Source: an uncultured Hungatella sp. (lineage in GTDB: Bacteria > Bacillota > Clostridia > Lachnospirales > Lachnospiraceae). Taken from it: a stretch of DNA of 64,000 nt. The DNA is taken from positions 67,880 through 131,879 of the forward strand of contig CAJUJV010000001.1 in the NCBI GenBank assembly GCA_910586845.1. Reading direction: 5' to 3'. Below, piece after piece: positions 1-8,153 of this stretch (position 1 is the first letter of the stretch; each line of letters opens with the position of its first letter). The translations under genes were made by a program, and so were the position numbers. Below the pieces are notes generated by a model, which was not told the DNA's origin, did not search any database, and saw only the letters and a list, made by a program, of their open reading frames with translations.

Positions 1-141
<141 letters not shown>

Positions 142-222
142 GAGAAAGACGAAACTCCATTACCAGTTTTTCCAGTATGGAAGTGGACATAAGTTCCAAG
201 ACAGGGAAGAAAGACAGTTTGA

Positions 223-249
223 CCGGATATGTGTTTTACACAAATCCGG
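223..249. promoter_or_regulatory. 27-bp imperfect palindrome CCGGAT..ATCCGG
   Basis: The arms CCGGATATGTG and CACAAATCCGG pair with one mismatch around a TTTTA centre. It is not followed by a T-run, so an operator is more likely than a terminator. It lies about 190 bp upstream of the PTS IIC start. Confidence 0.35.
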
Positions 250-361
250 ACAGCCCGTCTCCTGCAAAAACCGACACATTCACAACAGATCCAAAACGCG
301 AAGGGAAAAAGGTTCCACTTTCAAAATGGAAAAAGTTGATATGGAGTTCCGTTTTTTGATG

Positions 362-370
362 TGATATGAT
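362..370 (+). promoter_or_regulatory. Extended -10 promoter for PTS operon
   Basis: TGATATGAT gives a TGn extended -10 (TATGAT at 365-370) with no good -35, about 70 bases before the IIC start. The same string TGTGATATGAT occurs before the dnaD-like gene at 26186-26196. Confidence 0.45.
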
Positions 371-439
371 GAATACCAGTCAAATTGACACTCCTGATAA
401 GCGCGCACATCGGGGAATGAAATTTTAGGAGGGTTCAAC

Positions 440-1750
440 ATGAAAGAGGAAATAATGAATGGCTTTCTTATTTTCGCCACAAAGCTTCAGTCGCAGAGGC
501 ATATCAGCGCGATTAAAAACGGCTTTACCACATTAATGCCTATCATTATCGTAGGTTCTTTCTGTACATTGTTTTCTAACATCGTATGTAACACGACACC
601 GGGCTATGTCAGTGTTGCCAATATTCCTGGTATGTCCTGGCTGGGCAGCTTGAAGCCCATGTTTGACGCTGCCAACTGGGGTACTATGAACATGCTGGCC
701 ATCGGAGCCTGTATCCTGATCTCCATAGAGCTGGGCGAGGCTATGGGACAGCATGACTGGTCTCTGCCGATCACTTCTGTGGCCTGCTACATCGCTCTGG
801 TAAAGACAACTACCACAGCTACAGCTCAGTCCGGAGAAATCCTGACCATCAACAACGTTCTTACCAACGAAGTTACCAGTGCCAGAGGTCTGTTCGTAGC
901 CATGATCGCTGCTTTGGTCTCCGCTGAAGTTTACTGCCGTTTGGTTGCCAGCGGCAAGCTGGATATCCACATGCCGGAGAGCGTTCCGTCCAACGTGGCA
1001 AAGTCCTTCAGCGTTCTGTTCCCCAGCTGTGTGACTGTATTCGCAGTAGCCGGCTTCGGTCTTCTGTTTACAGCCGTTACCAAGATGACGGTTCCGGAAG
1101 CCATCATCAAGTTCATCCAGACGCCTCTTACAGGTATCATGACAAGCTGGCTCGGATATGTAGTTCTGGTATTTATGACTGATGTACTGTGGATCTTCGG
1201 TATCCATGGAACACAGACCTTAAAGGCTATCTACGACCCCATTCTTCTGGCCGCATTTGCCGAGAACGAGGCTGCATATGCCGCAGGCGCGCCGATTCCC
1301 AACATCGTCAACACACCGTTTATGAGCTGCTTCGGTACTATCACAGGCGCAGGTATCACAGGCGGACTGCTGATCGCCATTTTCCTGTTTTCCAAGAGAG
1401 AGGACTACAGAGCCATCGCCAAGCTGGCTGTTCCCTGCGGAATTTTCAACATTAACGAGCCTCTGACCTTTGGTCTTCCCATCGTTATGAACCCGCTGCT
1501 TGCGATTCCCTTCATGATCGCTCCGGCAGTATCCAACATCTTCGGATATTTCATGACAAGTATCGGATTCTGCGGCAAGATGGTTGTAAACGCACCGTGG
1601 ACCACGCCTCCGGGATTAATGGCCTTCCTGGCTTCCGGCGGAAATATCGGCGCAGCCATTACACAGCTTCTGGTTATCCTTCTGGCAGCGGTTGTCTATG
1701 CTCCGTTTGTCATCATGACCAACCATCAGGCTATGCCGGAAGAGGAATAA
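440..1750 (+). CDS. celB: PTS lactose/cellobiose-family permease, EIIC
   Basis: A 436-residue integral membrane protein with many hydrophobic helices. It forms the sugar channel of a PTS and passes the sugar to EIIB for phosphorylation on entry. The stretch INEPLTFGLPIVMNPLLAIP near residues 339-358 is the conserved substrate-loop region of the lactose/cellobiose/chitobiose EIIC family, and the length is normal (about 420-450). The ATG follows AGGAGG at 428-433. It heads an operon with the 101-residue membrane protein, EIIA and EIIB. Together with the divergent GH1 enzyme this points to a beta-glucoside or cello-oligosaccharide. The exact sugar is inferred, not seen. Confidence 0.9.
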   Translation: MKEEIMNGFLIFATKLQSQRHISAIKNGFTTLMPIIIVGSFCTLFSNIVCNTTPGYVSVANIPGMSWLGSLKPMFDAANWGTMNMLAIGACILISIELGEAMGQHDWSLPITSVACYIALVKTTTTATAQSGEILTINNVLTNEVTSARGLFVAMIAALVSAEVYCRLVASGKLDIHMPESVPSNVAKSFSVLFPSCVTVFAVAGFGLLFTAVTKMTVPEAIIKFIQTPLTGIMTSWLGYVVLVFMTDVLWIFGIHGTQTLKAIYDPILLAAFAENEAAYAAGAPIPNIVNTPFMSCFGTITGAGITGGLLIAIFLFSKREDYRAIAKLAVPCGIFNINEPLTFGLPIVMNPLLAIPFMIAPAVSNIFGYFMTSIGFCGKMVVNAPWTTPPGLMAFLASGGNIGAAITQLLVILLAAVVYAPFVIMTNHQAMPEEE

Positions 1751-1801
1751 GATACATAGAGTCAGCATAGAACCGCAACACTAGTTATCGGAGGACATGG
1801 A

Positions 1802-2107
1802 ATGAGCGCGAAGACCAAAAAGAAGAAAAAGTCCAAGTGGTATGACTGGCAGCCCAAGCGTCAGTTCAGTGAGAGAAATCAGAAGCTCATTGATGATCTG
1901 AACGCCATGCCGAGAGATTACAGCATCATGGAAGTTCTTTCCAAGTGGAGGCTCATAACCTACCTGTGGGTGGTGTTTTTCCCGCCCTATGGGCTGTATC
2001 GGATATGGAGCAGTGAATCCACTTTCCGCAAGTCGGAGAGGTATGTGTGGACTTTTATGATTATCTGCTATGTGGTGTATTTCTTCAAGCTCATTCTGTT
2101 TTCATAA
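1802..2107 (+). CDS. Unknown small two-helix membrane protein inside PTS operon
   Basis: This 101-residue protein has a Lys-rich start (KTKKKKKSK), an amphipathic stretch, and two hydrophobic segments at about 50-66 and 82-100, the last ending at the C-terminus. I recognise no family. It has a ribosome site (GGAGG, 1790-1794) and sits between EIIC (51 bases upstream) and EIIA (24 bases downstream), so it is very probably co-transcribed with the PTS. The extra gene is not part of the standard EIIC-EIIA-EIIB set. It could modulate or localise the permease, but nothing in the sequence proves this. Confidence 0.75.
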   Translation: MSAKTKKKKKSKWYDWQPKRQFSERNQKLIDDLNAMPRDYSIMEVLSKWRLITYLWVVFFPPYGLYRIWSSESTFRKSERYVWTFMIICYVVYFFKLILFS

Positions 2108-2131
2108 ATTATAAAAAAGGAGGAGTTACCA

Positions 2132-2431
2132 ATGGACGAGATGGCAATTATGAATCTGGTTGTCAACAGTGGGAACGCGAGAAGTCTTGCGCTGGAGGCC
2201 TTCCGTGATGCCAGAGTCGGCAAGTTTGAGGATGCTGAGGCAAAGCTTAAAGAAGCTGATGAGGTTCTGCTGGGCGCTCATGAAGTTCAGACTGAGTTGA
2301 TTCAGAACGAGCTCAATGGTAAGGGAATTGATATCAGCCTTCTGGTTGTACATTCTCAGGACCACCTGATGTGCGCTATGGTTGTGATCGACCTGGTTAA
2401 AGAGATGGTCGAGATGCTGAAGAATAAATAA
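2132..2431 (+). CDS. celC: PTS lactose/cellobiose-family EIIA
   Basis: A 99-residue, mostly helical cytoplasmic protein that accepts phosphate from HPr and hands it to EIIB. The motif VVHSQDHLM at about residues 71-79 holds the family's phosphorylatable histidine (the His before LM, about residue 77). The region with NELNGKGIDISLL matches the conserved helical trimer core. Length is typical (about 100-105). The ATG follows AAGGAGGAG with good spacing. It lies 32 bases before the EIIB gene. Confidence 0.92.
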   Translation: MDEMAIMNLVVNSGNARSLALEAFRDARVGKFEDAEAKLKEADEVLLGAHEVQTELIQNELNGKGIDISLLVVHSQDHLMCAMVVIDLVKEMVEMLKNK

Positions 2432-2463
2432 GATAATTTCAAATTGAAAGGAGAACTTATATC

Positions 2464-2766
2464 ATGAGAAAAATCGTATTATTATGTGCAGCAGGAATGT
2501 CCACCAGCCTTCTGGTAAACAAGATGAAGGCAGCCGCAGCTGACGAGGGTTATGAGTGCGATATCGCTGCATTCCCGGTTGCAACCGCAAAGGATCACGC
2601 AGATGCCGACATCATTCTGTTAGGGCCCCAGGTTCGTTTCGCAAAGGGCAAAGTTCAGGGCGAAGTTCCCGGCAAGATCGTTCAGGATATTGACATGCAG
2701 GCTTACGGCACCATGAATGGCAAGAAGGTAATCGCTCAGGTTAAGAAAGCTTTGGGCGACGCGTAA
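2464..2766 (+). CDS. celA: PTS lactose/cellobiose-family EIIB
   Basis: A 100-residue cytoplasmic phosphotransfer protein. The N-terminus KIVLLCAAGMSTSLLVNKM carries the phospho-cysteine loop CxxGMSTS, with Cys8 as the active residue, and ILLGPQVRF near 50 is the second conserved strand-loop. It receives phosphate from EIIA and phosphorylates the incoming sugar at EIIC. It is the last gene of the PTS operon. A weak stem followed by a T7 run after the stop (about 2768-2791) may slow transcription but is not a convincing terminator. Confidence 0.93.
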   Translation: MRKIVLLCAAGMSTSLLVNKMKAAAADEGYECDIAAFPVATAKDHADADIILLGPQVRFAKGKVQGEVPGKIVQDIDMQAYGTMNGKKVIAQVKKALGDA

Positions 2767-2862
2767 GTTTGTCAAAGAGACATCATTTTTTTGGGGAGAG
2801 AGTATGGTGTTTATTTCTTAAAGGGGACCAGTTTACCAGTTTTGACATGAAGGAGTAGAGGG

Positions 2863-3432
2863 ATGGAAAAGACATTATACCTGATGCGCCACGGACAGAC
2901 TCTGTTTAATGTGAGACGTAAGATACAGGGGGTATGTGATGCGCCTCTGACAGAACTTGGCATCGAGCAGGCGAGAAACGCCGCTCGGTATTTTCGGGAT
3001 CATCAGATCAGTTTTGACCATGCATATTCTTCCACCTCGGAGCGTGCCTGTGATACGTTGGAACTGGTTACGGAAATGTATTACAAGAGGGTAAAGGGCC
3101 TGAAGGAGTGGAATTTCGGTGTCTTCGAGGGGGAGAGCGAGGATCTGAATCCAAAACTTCCGTATGGGGATTTTTTCAAGGCCTTCGGCGGTGAGAGTGA
3201 GATGGAGGTGCGGGAGCGGATGAGCCGCACGCTGACTGAAATCATGGAACAGGAAGGATATCAGACAGTGCTGGCGGTATCTCATGGCGGCGCCTGCCGG
3301 CAGTTTATGAGACACTGGGAACACAAGAGTACAGTTATGCCTGAGGGACGTCTCGGGAACTGCTGTATCCTGAAATTCAAGTATAGTGACGGTGAGTTTG
3401 AACTGTTAGAGATCGTGAACCCGAATCCGTAG
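2863..3432 (+). CDS. Histidine phosphatase superfamily protein (phosphoglycerate-mutase-like)
   Basis: A 189-residue cytoplasmic enzyme. LMRHGQT at residues 7-13 contains the phospho-accepting His10 and Arg9 of the branch-1 histidine phosphatases. A second conserved histidine is in SHGGACR at about 140-146, and the acid/base region is EWNFGVFEGE at about 82-91. Members remove phosphate from small molecules; specificity cannot be read from the motifs. It lies 96 bases after the PTS operon and is preceded by GGAG-like sequence. A role in sugar-phosphate handling is possible from context only. Confidence 0.85.
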   Translation: MEKTLYLMRHGQTLFNVRRKIQGVCDAPLTELGIEQARNAARYFRDHQISFDHAYSSTSERACDTLELVTEMYYKRVKGLKEWNFGVFEGESEDLNPKLPYGDFFKAFGGESEMEVRERMSRTLTEIMEQEGYQTVLAVSHGGACRQFMRHWEHKSTVMPEGRLGNCCILKFKYSDGEFELLEIVNPNP

Positions 3433-3501
3433 GGGGACAGGGAGAACTTTTCGTGGAGAAAATGCAGCATTTTCTGATGCCCGCAGCCGTTGCCGGGGTA
3501 C

Positions 3502-3530
3502 TTGACGGCGGCCGGGAACCGTGCTATAGT
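3502..3530 (+). promoter_or_regulatory. Sigma-A-type promoter for HAD phosphatase-mtnN operon
   Basis: TTGACG (3502-3507), a 17-bp spacer and TATAGT (3525-3530), with TGC just before the -10. It lies 65 bp before the chosen start of the phosphatase gene, a close fit to the housekeeping consensus. Confidence 0.7.
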
Positions 3531-3595
3531 AAACCACGAATTAATTGGCTGATTTTATGGAATATACAGGAAGTTTGACTGCAGAGGAATGGATT

Positions 3596-4471
3596 ATGGG
3601 AAAGTACTTGTTTTTTGATATAGACGGAACCCTGGCCGGCGCTTCCAGGAGGATCACCGAGAGGACCAGATGGGCCGTGAGAAATGCCAGGGAGAAGGGC
3701 CATAAGGTCTTTGTGTGTACAGGCAGAGTTCCTGCCTCCATTGTGGGAGACGTGACGGAGCTGGAGGTTGACGGCGTGGTCAGCGGGGCCGGCAGCTTTG
3801 TGGAGATCGGGGGCCGCTATATTTATGAGCATTATCTGGAGCCGGAGCTGGTGAGGCAGATTATGGAACTGTTTGAGGAGAACGGTCTTTTGTTTACTCT
3901 GGAGACCCGGGATGCGATCTATCAGACTCCGGGCGCCAGAGAGTTTTTTGAAACAAGGACCATGGAGCGGATCCGGGATAATCCGGAACTTATGCGCTAC
4001 CATGAACAGGTGACAAAGGGACAGAACCTGAAACCTGTGGCAGAGTTTGATATTGCCAGGACGCCTGTGGCCAAGATGTGCTATATCGCCATGGAGAGAA
4101 AGCAGATCGAAGCCTGCCTTCCTTTTCTGAAACAATATTTTAATGTGATTGTATTTTCAAAAAGCAGTGATCCTTTTGTGAACGGGGAGATCATTCTGAA
4201 GGATTGTACCAAGGGAGACGGGCTGCGCAGAGTCGTGGATTATTTTCAGGGAACCATGGAAGAATCCGTAGGTTTCGGAGACAGCATGAACGACTATCAG
4301 ATGCTTGAGGCCGCCGGAGTGAGCGTGGCTTATGAGGAGGCGCCGGAGGAGATAAAAGCTCTGGCACAGTACTATTTTAAAGAACCGGACCAGGATGGGA
4401 TCTATGACGTGATGGTCCGGATGGGGCTGGCAGACGAGATGGAAAGCCGGAGAGAGGAGAAGAGAGCATGA
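3596..4471 (+). CDS. Cof-type HAD-family phosphatase
   Basis: A 291-residue enzyme of the Cof (IIB cap) group, which dephosphorylates sugar phosphates or cofactor intermediates. FFDIDGTLAGASR at the N-terminus is motif I with both aspartates. VFVCTGR is motif II. GFGDSMNDYQML near residues 224-235 is motif IV binding Mg2+. I chose the ATG at 3596 because GAGGA (3584-3588) is well placed; a TTG at 3545 would add 17 residues before the conserved core. The stop overlaps the next ATG (ATGA), so it is translationally coupled to mtnN. Substrate unknown. Confidence 0.88.
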   Translation: MGKYLFFDIDGTLAGASRRITERTRWAVRNAREKGHKVFVCTGRVPASIVGDVTELEVDGVVSGAGSFVEIGGRYIYEHYLEPELVRQIMELFEENGLLFTLETRDAIYQTPGAREFFETRTMERIRDNPELMRYHEQVTKGQNLKPVAEFDIARTPVAKMCYIAMERKQIEACLPFLKQYFNVIVFSKSSDPFVNGEIILKDCTKGDGLRRVVDYFQGTMEESVGFGDSMNDYQMLEAAGVSVAYEEAPEEIKALAQYYFKEPDQDGIYDVMVRMGLADEMESRREEKRA

Positions 4472-5163
4472 TCGGAATTATCGGGGCCATGAGCCAGGAA
4501 GTGGCCAATCTGAAGGAAGCCATGAGCAGTGTGGAAGTGAAATCCATGGCAGGTATGGAATTTTACCGGGGGATCATCGGCGGCAGGGAAGCTGTGGTGG
4601 TGCGCTCAGGTATAGGAAAGGTCAACGCGGCGGTGTGCAGCCAGATCCTGGTGGATCATTACGGCGTGACGGCCATTATCAATACAGGCATCGCCGGATC
4701 GCTGAGAAACGAGATCAATATAGGCGATATCGTCCTCTCGCGGGATACGCTCCAGCACGATATGGACGCCACCGGTTTTGGCTATCCCCTGGGTGTGATC
4801 CCTCAGATGGAACAGTCCGTGTTCCGGGGAGACGAGAGGCTGATCAGCCTTGCCAGAGAGTGCTGTGCCGCGGTTGTGCCGGAGATCGGTGTCCATGTGG
4901 GGCGGGTGGTCAGCGGAGATCAGTTTGTGTCAGACAAGGCTAAGAAGGCATGGCTGACAGAGAATTTTGACGGCTTCTGCACAGAGATGGAGGGGGCGGC
5001 CATCGCTCAGACCGCGTGGCTCAATCAGGTTCCTTTCCTGATCATCCGGGCAATCTCCGATAAAGCCGATGACAGTGCTGAGATGGATTATGAAGTCTTT
5101 GAGAAACAGGCCATTGAACACAGTGTGAAGCTGGTTAAGGCCCTCCTTGAGAAAATGGATTAA
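4468..5163 (+). CDS. mtnN: 5'-methylthioadenosine/S-adenosylhomocysteine nucleosidase
   Basis: A 231-residue cytoplasmic enzyme that removes adenine from MTA, SAH and 5'-deoxyadenosine, clearing products of methylation, polyamine synthesis and radical-SAM chemistry and supplying the LuxS branch. The start IGIIGAMSQEVANL carries the catalytic Glu11. GIAGSL is the ribose loop. CTEMEGAA is the purine-specificity loop with a second Glu. ISDKAD near residue 195 supplies the general-acid Asp. Length and motif order are those of the family. It overlaps the preceding phosphatase gene by four bases. Confidence 0.95.
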   Translation: MIGIIGAMSQEVANLKEAMSSVEVKSMAGMEFYRGIIGGREAVVVRSGIGKVNAAVCSQILVDHYGVTAIINTGIAGSLRNEINIGDIVLSRDTLQHDMDATGFGYPLGVIPQMEQSVFRGDERLISLARECCAAVVPEIGVHVGRVVSGDQFVSDKAKKAWLTENFDGFCTEMEGAAIAQTAWLNQVPFLIIRAISDKADDSAEMDYEVFEKQAIEHSVKLVKALLEKMD

Positions 5164-5239
5164 GTTCACAATCGAATCGGAGGAGAATTTGTCGAACGAT
5201 TCCGGGCTTCCTGAACTTCCCAAATGGATAAGCTGCGGT

Positions 5240-5245
5240 TATAAT
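5240..5245 (+). promoter_or_regulatory. Probable -10 element before membrane protein gene
   Basis: A perfect TATAAT lies 41 bp before the next ATG. The corresponding -35 (TTCCCA-like) is weak, so this is a tentative promoter. Confidence 0.35.
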
Positions 5246-5286
5246 AAAGACCGTCGTAAAAATTTGAGAAGAAAGGGGAGCTTTTT

Positions 5287-6234
5287 ATGATGCTGGATTT
5301 TTTAGAAACAGGAAAAGCTTTGTACGTGCTGGCAGCAATCTGCGGCCTGGGCCTGGCAGTCAGACTGGTGGCACGGAACCTGTACAAAAGACTGATCAAA
5401 GAGACAGACAATATGACACTGACGAAAAACCGTTATCTGCGGGAACTGAAACAGAAGACGGAGAATACATACCGCTTAAATCAGGGAATCAACAACAGCC
5501 GGGTATATCTGGAGAAACAGCTGGCCTCCTACCGTTTCCTGGGCGTGGGACTCAGCGGATGGGGAGCCATGGGGGGACAGATGACGATCCTCTGTTTTCT
5601 GCTGGGAGCTGCGGCTTCCTTCGGGGCTTACTGGTATCGGTGCGACAGCTATTATATTGTGCTCTACGGTTCCGTAGGCATCATGGCAGGCCTGGTGACC
5701 ATGGCGGCGGATTACTGGGCCAATCTGCAGGAAAGAAAGCAGCAGCTTCTGAATTCTCTCCAGGATTATATGGAGAACTCTCTGTTTAACCGGCTGATGC
5801 GGGAGACGGCGCAGACGGCGGAGGAACCCAAGCGGGCCGAACAGAGAGAGTCTGTCCGGATCATGGACAGGAGGAGCCGGACAGAGAGGATGGCGAGAGA
5901 AGGAGGAAACCGGGAGGAAACGGACATGGAGTCCAGGAGGACCGGCCCGGAACCCGCAGAGAAAAAGGCCAGGGATGAAAGCGACGATGACCTTCAGGCT
6001 CAGGATCTGGAAAGTCTCGGACGGAGCAGCCGTCTGGCTAAGAGAAGGGCCGGGGAGGAACGGAAGGAGCCGGAACCGGGCCAGGGACGCCGGGATGTGG
6101 ACTACCTGAAAAACAGTCTGGATCAGATTGCCGCCAGCCGGGAGAGGAGCCGGACCGACGGCGAATGGTTCAGGGATCTCTCACAGGATGAGCTGGAGAT
6201 CGTGGGACAGATTCTGAAACAGTATCTCGGGTAA
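5287..6234 (+). CDS. Conserved-type membrane protein of unknown function
   Basis: A 315-residue protein. One hydrophobic helix lies at about 9-29, followed by a basic, helical stretch and two adjacent membrane helices at about 93-115 and 118-140. A long, highly charged tail follows (150-315) rich in Arg, Glu and Asp (for example RRSRTERMAREGG). The ATG follows AAGGGGAG at 5273-5280. I recognise no catalytic motif or named domain. The tail is probably cytoplasmic and partly disordered, suggesting a scaffold role. It stands between mtnN and pgi with its own probable promoter. Confidence 0.7.
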   Translation: MMLDFLETGKALYVLAAICGLGLAVRLVARNLYKRLIKETDNMTLTKNRYLRELKQKTENTYRLNQGINNSRVYLEKQLASYRFLGVGLSGWGAMGGQMTILCFLLGAAASFGAYWYRCDSYYIVLYGSVGIMAGLVTMAADYWANLQERKQQLLNSLQDYMENSLFNRLMRETAQTAEEPKRAEQRESVRIMDRRSRTERMAREGGNREETDMESRRTGPEPAEKKARDESDDDLQAQDLESLGRSSRLAKRRAGEERKEPEPGQGRRDVDYLKNSLDQIAASRERSRTDGEWFRDLSQDELEIVGQILKQYLG

Positions 6235-6287
6235 AGGCCGGAAGAAAGAGGGGTTTTTCATAAAATTTATCGCCAATTATGGAGAAA

Positions 6288-6298
6288 TGTGGTATACT
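6288..6298 (+). promoter_or_regulatory. TGTGGTATACT promoter core for pgi
   Basis: TATACT (6293-6298) is preceded by TGTGG; the -35 region is weak. The identical 11-mer is found before the DUF5711 gene (11237-11247) and, on the - strand, before mutS2 (37564-37574), so it looks like a recurring promoter form in this genome. Confidence 0.5.
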
Positions 6299-6379
6299 AT
6301 TGAAGAAAGTGAGTGACAGTGCGCAGAGGTATCTGTATGCCACAGGATTTTACCAGAGTAGGAAAAGGAGAGAAACGCT

Positions 6380-7729
6380 ATGGGAAGAGAAGTAAGTTTG
6401 GATTATTCCAAGACAGCCGGTTTTATTTCTGCAGAAGAAGTAAAGAACATGAAAGACGCAGTGATGTGCGCCAGAGATGTTCTGCTTAAGAAGACCGGAG
6501 CAGGCAATGATTTTCTTGGCTGGATCGACCTTCCGGTTGACTATGACAAAGAGGAGTTTGACAGGATCAAGAAGGCGGCTGCCAGGATACAGGGCGATTC
6601 CGACGTCCTCCTGGTAATCGGCATCGGCGGTTCCTATCTGGGTGCAAGAGCAGCGATCGAGTTCTTAAGCCACAGTTTTTATAACACGCTTACCAGGGAA
6701 GACCGAAAGACTCCGGAGATCTATTTTGTGGGAAACAGTATCAGCAGCAAGTATATCACAGATCTGAAGGACATGCTAAAGGGGAAAGATTTCTCCATCA
6801 ATATTATCTCCAAGTCGGGTACCACTACAGAGCCGGCCATCGCATTCCGTGTATTTAAGGAGATGCTCATCGAGAAGTACGGCAGGGAGGAAGCCAACAG
6901 AAGGATTTATGCCACTACGGACAAGGCCAGAGGTGCCTTAAAGAACCTGGCCAACCAGGAGGGCTATGAGAGCTTTGTGGTTCCCGATGATGTAGGAGGG
7001 CGGTTCTCTGTTCTCACTGCCGTAGGCCTGCTTCCTATCGCGGTCAGCGGCGCGGACATCGACCAGCTGATGGAGGGCGCGGCATTCGGAAGAGAGAAGG
7101 CGTTGAATACCGCCTATGAGGAGAATCCGGCTTTGCTCTACGCGGCTGTCCGCAATATTCTTCTGAGAAAAGGAAAACAGGTAGAGGTAGTGGCCAATTA
7201 TGAGCCAAGCCTTCACTATGTGTCTGAGTGGTGGAAGCAGCTCTACGGCGAGAGCGAGGGCAAGGATCAGAAGGGGATCTTCCCGGCAGCCGTGGATCTG
7301 ACCACGGACCTGCACTCCATGGGACAGTTTATCCAGGACGGCGCCCGGATCATGTTTGAGACGGTTCTGGATGTGGTGGAGTCCTCCGCAGAGGTGGTTC
7401 TGAAGGAAGAGGAAGTGGACACCGACGGCATGAACTATCTGGCAGGCAAGACCGTGGATTTCGTCAACAAGAGTGCCATGAACGGAACCATCCTGGCTCA
7501 TACCGACGGCCAGGTTCCCAACCTGAAGGTGAACATCCCCGCACAGGATGCATACTGTCTGGGACAGCTGTTCTACTTCTTTGAGTTTGCCTGCGGTATC
7601 AGCGGTTATCTCCTGGGCGTGAATCCGTTTAACCAGCCGGGTGTGGAGAGCTATAAGAAGAATATGTTCGCTCTTTTAGGCAAGCCGGGATACGAGGCCG
7701 AGAGAGAGGCTCTGCTGAAGAGATTGTAA
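6380..7729 (+). CDS. pgi: Glucose-6-phosphate isomerase
   Basis: A 449-residue cytoplasmic enzyme that interconverts glucose-6-phosphate and fructose-6-phosphate. [14 protein letters not shown] at about 80-93 and [14 protein letters not shown] at about 151-164 are the phosphate-binding loops. [14 protein letters not shown] at about 207-220 is the family signature. The active-site His/Lys region lies in the C-terminal part. The length matches the short (about 450) isomerases of Firmicutes. The start follows AGGAGAG. It links the PTS/glucokinase sugar input to glycolysis and to the transketolase at 12593. Confidence 0.97.
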   Translation: MGREVSLDYSKTAGFISAEEVKNMKDAVMCARDVLLKKTGAGNDFLGWIDLPVDYDKEEFDRIKKAAARIQGDSDVLLVIGIGGSYLGARAAIEFLSHSFYNTLTREDRKTPEIYFVGNSISSKYITDLKDMLKGKDFSINIISKSGTTTEPAIAFRVFKEMLIEKYGREEANRRIYATTDKARGALKNLANQEGYESFVVPDDVGGRFSVLTAVGLLPIAVSGADIDQLMEGAAFGREKALNTAYEENPALLYAAVRNILLRKGKQVEVVANYEPSLHYVSEWWKQLYGESEGKDQKGIFPAAVDLTTDLHSMGQFIQDGARIMFETVLDVVESSAEVVLKEEEVDTDGMNYLAGKTVDFVNKSAMNGTILAHTDGQVPNLKVNIPAQDAYCLGQLFYFFEFACGISGYLLGVNPFNQPGVESYKKNMFALLGKPGYEAEREALLKRL

Positions 7730-7749
7730 TAAGACGGGACTTTAATATA

Positions 7750-7780
7750 GGGGGAGTGTCAGAGAGACGGACACTCTCCC
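7750..7780 (+). terminator. Hairpin after pgi
   Basis: An 11-bp stem (arms 7750-7760 and 7770-7780, one G-U pair) with a 9-base loop lies 20 bases past the pgi stop. It lacks a strong T-run, so termination may be partial. Confidence 0.6.
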
Positions 7781-7795
7781 TGTCTGCGTCCGGCC

Positions 7796-7824
7796 TTTAC
7801 ATTTATCCTGAAATCCGCTATACT
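7796..7824 (+). promoter_or_regulatory. Promoter for 88-residue protein gene
   Basis: TTTACA (7796-7801), a 17-bp spacer and TATACT (7819-7824), 27 bp before the ATG at 7851. Confidence 0.65.
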
Positions 7825-7850
7825 TAAGCTGATAAAGGAGGACGGCGATT

Positions 7851-8117
7851 ATGTTCCGTATGTGGGGAAAGCTGATAAAGAACAACCGCCTGACAGACGA
7901 CACCACGATCCATATCGGAGATTACAGCTTAAGCCGTACTCAGATGGTGTTCCAGGCACTGGATGAGATATGTTATTATTTTGACCTTGGCAAACCGATC
8001 TGGCTGGATTCCAATGTAAGAGATTTCCAACTCCACGCAAAGACCAGATTCTGCCAGGATAATTTTATCGAACAGATTGAATTCGATTTTCTGGAGATCC
8101 AGATAATAGAGGAATAA
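7851..8117 (+). CDS. Small conserved-type protein of unknown function
   Basis: This 88-residue acidic protein begins MFRMWGKLIKNNRL. It is hydrophilic apart from short aromatic patches (ICYYFDLGKPIWLD) and has no signal peptide or known motif. A strong ribosome site (AAAGGAGG) and a good promoter make it a real gene. The mixed strand/helix pattern suggests a small folded cytoplasmic domain. It lies 36 bases before the coiled-coil membrane protein gene and is probably co-transcribed with it. No function can be assigned. Confidence 0.75.
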   Translation: MFRMWGKLIKNNRLTDDTTIHIGDYSLSRTQMVFQALDEICYYFDLGKPIWLDSNVRDFQLHAKTRFCQDNFIEQIEFDFLEIQIIEE

Positions 8118-8153
8118 GCATAAGTATGCAGAGGCGCCAAGGAGGAAAGATGG

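Noticed and set aside
177..359. 60-codon open frame in the GH1/PTS gap
   Set aside because: No ribosome site, no recognisable sequence, and it covers an operator-like palindrome.
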